This document shows positions 38,785 through 43,167 of a stretch of 43,167 nt of DNA, piece after piece. The notes under the pieces were generated by a model. It was given only the letters and a program-made list of their open reading frames with translations, was not told the DNA's origin and did no database searches. The DNA is taken from the NCBI RefSeq assembly GCF_005877885.1, contig NZ_VCHY01000032.1, positions 1-43,167 of the forward strand. The letters are read 5' to 3'. The translations under genes were made by a program, and so were the position numbers. The DNA is from Labilibacter sediminis. GTDB taxonomy: Bacteria > Bacteroidota > Bacteroidia > Bacteroidales > Marinilabiliaceae. The stretch's first letter is position 1, and each line of letters begins with the position of its first letter.

Positions 38785-38937
38785 CTACAATTTCTTATCA
38801 AAAATTATTCTTATCAGTATAACAATCCCCGCTACTACCAGCAGAATATTCACATTTGCAGAAGTATCAAAACCAAAATAAATGATTCCCCAGATAACAA
38901 AAAGTAACATGGATATGATATATAATAAATTTTTCAT
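38785..38937 (-). CDS. 50-aa two-helix membrane protein (lmo0937-like)
   Basis: Start ATG 38937, stop TAG 38785. Two hydrophobic helices (YIISMLLFVIWGIIYFG and NILLVVAGIVILIRII) are separated by a short polar turn, and the C-terminus is charged (FDKKL). The size and spacing match the small lmo0937/DUF5670-type stress-linked membrane proteins. It lies 23 bp upstream of the Hsp20 gene and may be co-transcribed. The upstream leader contains GTTCCATCGAAT (minus strand), which also occurs in the 91-bp insert at 21950-22047. Confidence 0.7.
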   Translation of the reverse strand: MKNLLYIISMLLFVIWGIIYFGFDTSANVNILLVVAGIVILIRIIFDKKL

Positions 38938-39213
38938 CTCATTATATTTTAACTTTCAAAAGTATTCGATGGAACTTACAAGAAAAATTGATCATTCGCC
39001 TTGTGAAAAACTGATTATAGCCAGTTTTACGCGTTGACAACTTAACAAATATTCAAGCATATTAAAGTTAAGGCTATTCAAGCTTCAATCCATTACATAT
39101 AACTATAAATAAGTTATACAATTCACACATTTAAGGTGTTTTAAACACAGCTTATTAGAATGATTACTAAGTATTATAGCATAGATATATCATGCCTGTC
39201 AAAACTGAAGTGA
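38938..39213. other. Leader/promoter region of the 50-aa membrane-protein gene
   Basis: About 275 bp without a gene. Its first roughly 55 bp next to the start codon (38938-38992) resemble the insertion in the primase gene. The rest is AT-rich with no recognised element. Confidence 0.4.
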
Positions 39214-40431
39214 TTACTCATTTTTTATTTCTCCAGCTTTTTTTAAGGTAAGCTTTGTGATAATAGGTCCAATTAATTCATTAATAATTGTAGCGCCTAT
39301 TATGGTAGTTAAAAGCACTTCAGAAATATCTGAAAAGATTTCATTTTGGCTAATACTAAGTACTAATCCAATTACAATACCTGCCTGGGGTAATAGTCCT
39401 CCCGCAGTGTACTTACGTATTGACTTATCGGCCTTAGCAGCACGTGCGCCTATATTTGCTCCAATATATTTACCTACAATACGAAGTCCCACAAAAATAC
39501 TTATTAAAAATATCGACTGCGGTATAGTTGTAAAATCGAGGTGTAAGCCGCTTAACAGAAAAAAGATAAGAAATATCAGTTCTTCGGTATATCGTTCAAC
39601 AACCTTAAATATTTTTGTATGCTGATTACTTCTATTTACAATCATGAGCCCCATGGTCATATTAGCAAGTAATTCATCCACTTGCAAAAGCTTAGAAGTT
39701 CCCAAACATAGAATAAGCATTGAAGTAATAATAACAATCCATTGTCCTTCAGTTTTAATTTGCAACATCTTTGAAAGCAAATTCATTAACAAAGCTATTC
39801 CAGCCCCCAAAAACATAGCCATTGAGATACGGTATACAGCATTTAAATGAGCATTTTCAACCATTTTTTGATCTCCTAAAAACATGGATAGTATACTTAT
39901 TATAACACTAAACAAAATAATACCCACCGCATCATCTAAAGCCACTACGCCCATAATCGTATCTGTTACCTTTCCTTTAGCTTTATATTGGTGCATTACT
40001 GCAATAGTTGCAGCAGGGGCTGTAGGACTGGACAAAACACCTAATAATAAAGCCAATGATAAATTTCCTATTGAACCAAAAGGTAATAGTGAAGGAAAAA
40101 TGACACCAAAAATAAATACCCCTATGGCTATTAATATAAATGGAATGATACTAGCCAATAAGGTAATATTAACTATTTCATTTTCATGTATTTTTATTTT
40201 GGTCCATTTTAATGCTCCACCCACTTCAAAAACGATAAAAGCCAAACAAATATCCATTAAAGGTTCTGATACGTTAATAGTTTCCTGCCCAATTATATGT
40301 ACTGAATTTGGACTTAACGCAACTCCAACCAAAATATAACCTACTATTTTAGGCAGACCTATTTTATTAAGCATCCATCCTACAGTATAAGCCAAAATAA
40401 GTAATAATCCAATGTCCAGTAATACATTCAT
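39214..40431 (-). CDS. Cation:proton antiporter, CPA2 family
   Basis: 405 aa with about 12 hydrophobic helices and no attached regulatory (TrkA) domain. Typical CPA2 features are GLPKIVGYILVGVALSPN near the N-terminus, LLLGVLSSPTAPAATIAV and the paired Asp166-Asp167 in GVVALDDAVGI, the ion-binding pair of electrogenic exchangers. It exchanges Na+ or K+ for H+ across the inner membrane. It is in the same orientation as the Hsp20 group, with a separate 280-bp gap. Confidence 0.92.
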   Translation of the reverse strand: MNVLLDIGLLLILAYTVGWMLNKIGLPKIVGYILVGVALSPNSVHIIGQETINVSEPLMDICLAFIVFEVGGALKWTKIKIHENEIVNITLLASIIPFILIAIGVFIFGVIFPSLLPFGSIGNLSLALLLGVLSSPTAPAATIAVMHQYKAKGKVTDTIMGVVALDDAVGIILFSVIISILSMFLGDQKMVENAHLNAVYRISMAMFLGAGIALLMNLLSKMLQIKTEGQWIVIITSMLILCLGTSKLLQVDELLANMTMGLMIVNRSNQHTKIFKVVERYTEELIFLIFFLLSGLHLDFTTIPQSIFLISIFVGLRIVGKYIGANIGARAAKADKSIRKYTAGGLLPQAGIVIGLVLSISQNEIFSDISEVLLTTIIGATIINELIGPIITKLTLKKAGEIKNE

Positions 40432-40848
40432 TAAACACGAATTAAATGGTAAATAAAGAATTAACCCACTTTATGCATTAGAATAATAAAATACCCTCAT
40501 AGTAACATTTTATCAACAGGTTGAACTGTTTTTTCAACAACCCTAACAGTTAGATAGTTCCTAATGCAAAGCATTAGAACGTCTCTGATTATCTGCATAT
40601 AAAATCACGCCAACTTTTTCAAATGCATAATCATGGGTTTAGTTATGTATCGATATTATTCATTAAATTTCAGCTTTACCTTGTGATATCAAAAACTTAA
40701 TTCTTAACAAGGAAACACTCACTTGAAAACAATTCGCTATAGCGACCCCTGTTACGTTTTTAACATCCAGAATTAACATTAAGGTCTCGGATTTTAAAAC
40801 TCATTTTTTTGTTAATAGGTCGGTAATACTATATTTTAAGTAGTGAAA
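40432..40848. other. Intergenic region with a stem-loop
   Basis: No gene. GTTCCTAATGC and GCATTAG-AAC around 40556-40579 form a stem-loop with an AAA loop. Nothing else stands out. Confidence 0.5.
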
Positions 40849-42321
40849 TTATACGGAGTTTTTTAATTCATTAAGAAGTTGCTTCAGATTTACAGTTGCA
40901 TACGTAGAGGAATAATCTGACATGGCGTATGGTATAATTAATTCATCCTTATGCACCATTGAACCACAAGAATATACCACGTTTGGAACATAACCTTCTC
41001 TTTCTTCTGAATTTGGAATTAAAAGCGGTGTTTTAGATCTTCCTATTTCAATTTCAGGATTATTTAAATCGTACAATGCTGCACCTAAAACATATTCACG
41101 CATTGGGCCAACTCCATGGGTAATGACCAACCACCCATCCTCTGTCTCAATTGGAGAGCCACAGTTACCCATTTGAATAAGTTCCCAAGAGTATTTAGGT
41201 TGTTGCAATATTTTTGCCTCTCTCCATATGGTAATATTATCCGAAAAAGCAATGTAATTATTAACGCCATCTATCCTGCAAAGCATGGCATATTTACCAT
41301 TTACTTTTCGAGGGAACAATGCCATACCTTTATTTTGAGCGATTTCGCCATGCAGCGGGCTCACCTTAAAATGATAAAAATCTTTTGTTTCCAGCAATTT
41401 AGGTAAAATGGTAGTTCCGTCAAAGGCTGTATAGGTGGCATAGTAGGTTACTTTGTTATCTTCATCTTTAAATTTAACAAATCGTGCATCTTCAATTCCA
41501 TTTTTTTCGTTGGCCGAAACTGGAAATATTACTCTTTCTGAGATATTCGTATCTAATGAAAACTGAAGTTCGTAATGAGATGATGCTAACCAAATGATTT
41601 GATTATAAAGGTATTCTTTATCTTTTGCTAGATGCACTGATGTTCTTGTTTCCTTAATACAATTATGCAACTCTCCGTAGGTAAATTGATCGTTCAGTTT
41701 ATCTAAAATTAATTCGGGAGGTATAATACTATGAAACTCTTGCATTTCTTCAATTTTACGGGCAAAAGCCTCCTTGTCATAAGTGTACCTCCAGACATAT
41801 TCCGCCTCCTCTAACATATTACCAATTGGCTCAAGTGTAATATGGTCGCTTTTACTCAATACCCCTGTTCTAAAAACTATAGATGAAATATGTCCTTCGC
41901 CTGTTGCTCTAAAGCTAATGATTACTCTTTTTTGATCATGCCCTATTTCTGTTTGGTCCGGATGATCTACCATAGAAGGGTTAAAAAAAGCTGCTGATTC
42001 AATGGAATACTCCATTGTAAAATAAGACCCAATTAATATTTTAGTTGAAAAGGCAATGGTATCGGGCTCTATTTGCATATACATTAATATGTGAGATACA
42101 CGGTTAAAATGTTTCTCAAATATTTTAGAAATGTTTCTATGTCGCATCGAATAATCCCTCAATGTCTGTTGCAAAGTAAACGAAGCATCTTTCTCATTCA
42201 TATCAAGTACATATCGAATAATATTAACAGCTCGCTCTTCACTAGTATACATAAAACGTGCAATTACACGACTTGGGTCAGGATTAAAAGTGATGTTTTT
42301 TCTATTGATAGATACCTTCAT
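40849..42321 (-). CDS. GH130 family protein, long form with N-terminal extension
   Basis: 490 aa. The C-terminal 260 residues form a GH130 propeller with Asp278 in NGIEDARF as catalytic acid, then LCRIDGVNNYIAF, GNCGSPIETEDGW and ITHGVGPMREY. The N-terminal 230 residues are a mixed helical/beta region not present in the short GH130 and not recognised by me; long GH130 proteins of about this size are known in Bacteroidota. No signal peptide, so cytoplasmic. It probably acts on a mannose-containing glycan; pairing with the GT/GH130/GT unit 3.8 kb away suggests a shared pathway. Confidence 0.85.
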   Translation of the reverse strand: MKVSINRKNITFNPDPSRVIARFMYTSEERAVNIIRYVLDMNEKDASFTLQQTLRDYSMRHRNISKIFEKHFNRVSHILMYMQIEPDTIAFSTKILIGSYFTMEYSIESAAFFNPSMVDHPDQTEIGHDQKRVIISFRATGEGHISSIVFRTGVLSKSDHITLEPIGNMLEEAEYVWRYTYDKEAFARKIEEMQEFHSIIPPELILDKLNDQFTYGELHNCIKETRTSVHLAKDKEYLYNQIIWLASSHYELQFSLDTNISERVIFPVSANEKNGIEDARFVKFKDEDNKVTYYATYTAFDGTTILPKLLETKDFYHFKVSPLHGEIAQNKGMALFPRKVNGKYAMLCRIDGVNNYIAFSDNITIWREAKILQQPKYSWELIQMGNCGSPIETEDGWLVITHGVGPMREYVLGAALYDLNNPEIEIGRSKTPLLIPNSEEREGYVPNVVYSCGSMVHKDELIIPYAMSDYSSTYATVNLKQLLNELKNSV

Positions 42322-42386
42322 TCTGAGTATGATTTTGTTATAAAAGGTACTAATTATAATTGAACAAATAACTTTAATACAATTAA

Positions 42387-43167
42387 TTATTTAATTAGTA
42401 TCTCCTGCACAAAATTATCCACCTTATATTCAATAAACTTATAGTCGGAAAAATGCTTTTTGGCTATATATAAGAATCTAAAAACATTAAGTGCCAAATC
42501 GGTATCTAAGGATCTTTTTTTCTTAAACGGTCATATATAACTTTCTCCTCTTGCAATATTTCCTTTTTTAATACTTAGAAATTCTTCATCTGCTATTTCA
42601 AACAAAGCAGATAAACGGTTAATTCTTCGTTTTAAATTATGCGGTATGCTTTTTTTGTATTTAATCTTATGATCTAAATACTCCAGGCGTCCTGAATTAC
42701 CGTCCTTATCTGCAATTCAAACACTAACGAACTATAGTCTTCAATGTTTTTTATCTGCACCTCTCTTTTTTTTCAACTTTAACTGTAGGTGCAGACCTTT
42801 ATATCCGAATTGATTTTCGGTTTTTTCAAGTAAACTTGTTTTATCGGTCGTTTCCACAACTCTAAAATGTTTTTTTAATTTTCTTTTTACAGAAACAAGA
42901 TCGTCAGAATAATAACAAACAGCCCTCACTCCTATTAGATCTGTAATATAATCCTGAATCTTAAATGAAGAATCTGAATCCAAATAAGGTAAATATTTTA
43001 TTTTGAACTTTTTAATACACTCATCACAAGATTTGATTCTGAATAATACTTGGTCTACCTTATCTATATTCTCAATAATATTGGAAAAGCATTCTATTCC
43101 TTTTTGATGGTAAGTAAGTTGTTGATGGTACCATTTTTTAAACTCCTTTACTTTTTCTTCAATCAGA
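42387..43167 (-). pseudogene. RelA/SpoT-domain (p)ppGpp synthetase-like gene, frameshifted and cut by the window edge (copy 2)
   Basis: The frame is open from the right edge (43167) to about 42741: N-terminal helices, then DYITDLIGVRAVCYYSDD and LLEKTENQFGYKGLHLQL. After that it breaks repeatedly: a shift near 42745-42775 before IEDYSSLVFELQIRT, a lost T near 42680 (TGGAGTATTTAGATC), an extra A near 42570 and another shift in an A-run near 42530. It then ends at TAA 42387. Pieced together it is homologous to copy 1 across the whole synthetase domain. The true start lies outside the window. Not expected to encode an active enzyme. Confidence 0.75.

Overview
The window is AT-rich DNA from a member of the Bacteroidota. 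Support: a SusC/SusD pair with a hybrid two-component regulator, a tyrosine recombinase lacking the first catalytic Arg (as in IntDOT-type enzymes), DUF4248, DUF3987 and DUF6371-type mobile-element genes, and an HMA-AraC regulator. The gene mix resembles marine or sediment Marinilabiliales-like genomes, but the genus cannot be fixed from sequence alone.

Left part (1-4700), element end and insertion sequences: the 3' end of a tRNA-Ser gene without its 5' half, a strong terminator, then a tyrosine integrase. Behind it lies a decayed IS4-family element with two in-frame TAA codons. A 1346-bp IS481-family element sits inside it, flanked by a clear 7-bp target duplication.

Polysaccharide utilisation locus (4955-19657, all minus strand): hybrid two-component sensor/regulator, SusC, SusD, GH2 beta-galactosidase lipoprotein and GH43 lipoprotein resembling exo-beta-1,3-galactanases. 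The likely substrate is a galactan or galactose-capped glycan. A motif repeated three times lies between the regulator and susC. A fragment of a lost gene follows, then a second, apparently identical IS481-family copy with a different 7-bp duplication.

Mobile-element backbone (21650-28700): an Xis-like helix-turn-helix gene, a DUF3987 protein and a DUF6371-type primase broken by a 91-bp insertion, all minus strand, with dense repeat structures around them. These are a helically phased AGTAA array, a cluster of CTCCAC iteron-like repeats, and a 32-bp-period array whose core matches the end of the neighbouring IS3-family element. Two DUF4248 paralogues flank that IS3 element, and a HipA C-terminal remnant closes the region. 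With the integrase and tRNA fragment, this suggests the locus rides on, or has been captured by, an integrative element.

Right part (29050-43167), stress/regulation and intracellular glycan region: HMA-AraC regulator, B12-type radical SAM protein, small cupin, soluble histidine kinase and a 37-aa Lys-rich protein. Then comes a compact three-gene unit: a GT4-(alpha/alpha) fusion, a GH130 phosphorylase and a GT4 enzyme. Beyond it, on the minus strand, are Hsp20, a 50-aa membrane protein, a CPA2 antiporter and a second, longer GH130. This minus-strand block is bracketed by two RelA/SpoT-domain genes, each broken by several frameshifts. The two GH130 enzymes and two glycosyltransferases lack signal peptides and could make and recycle a cytoplasmic mannose-containing glycan under stress.
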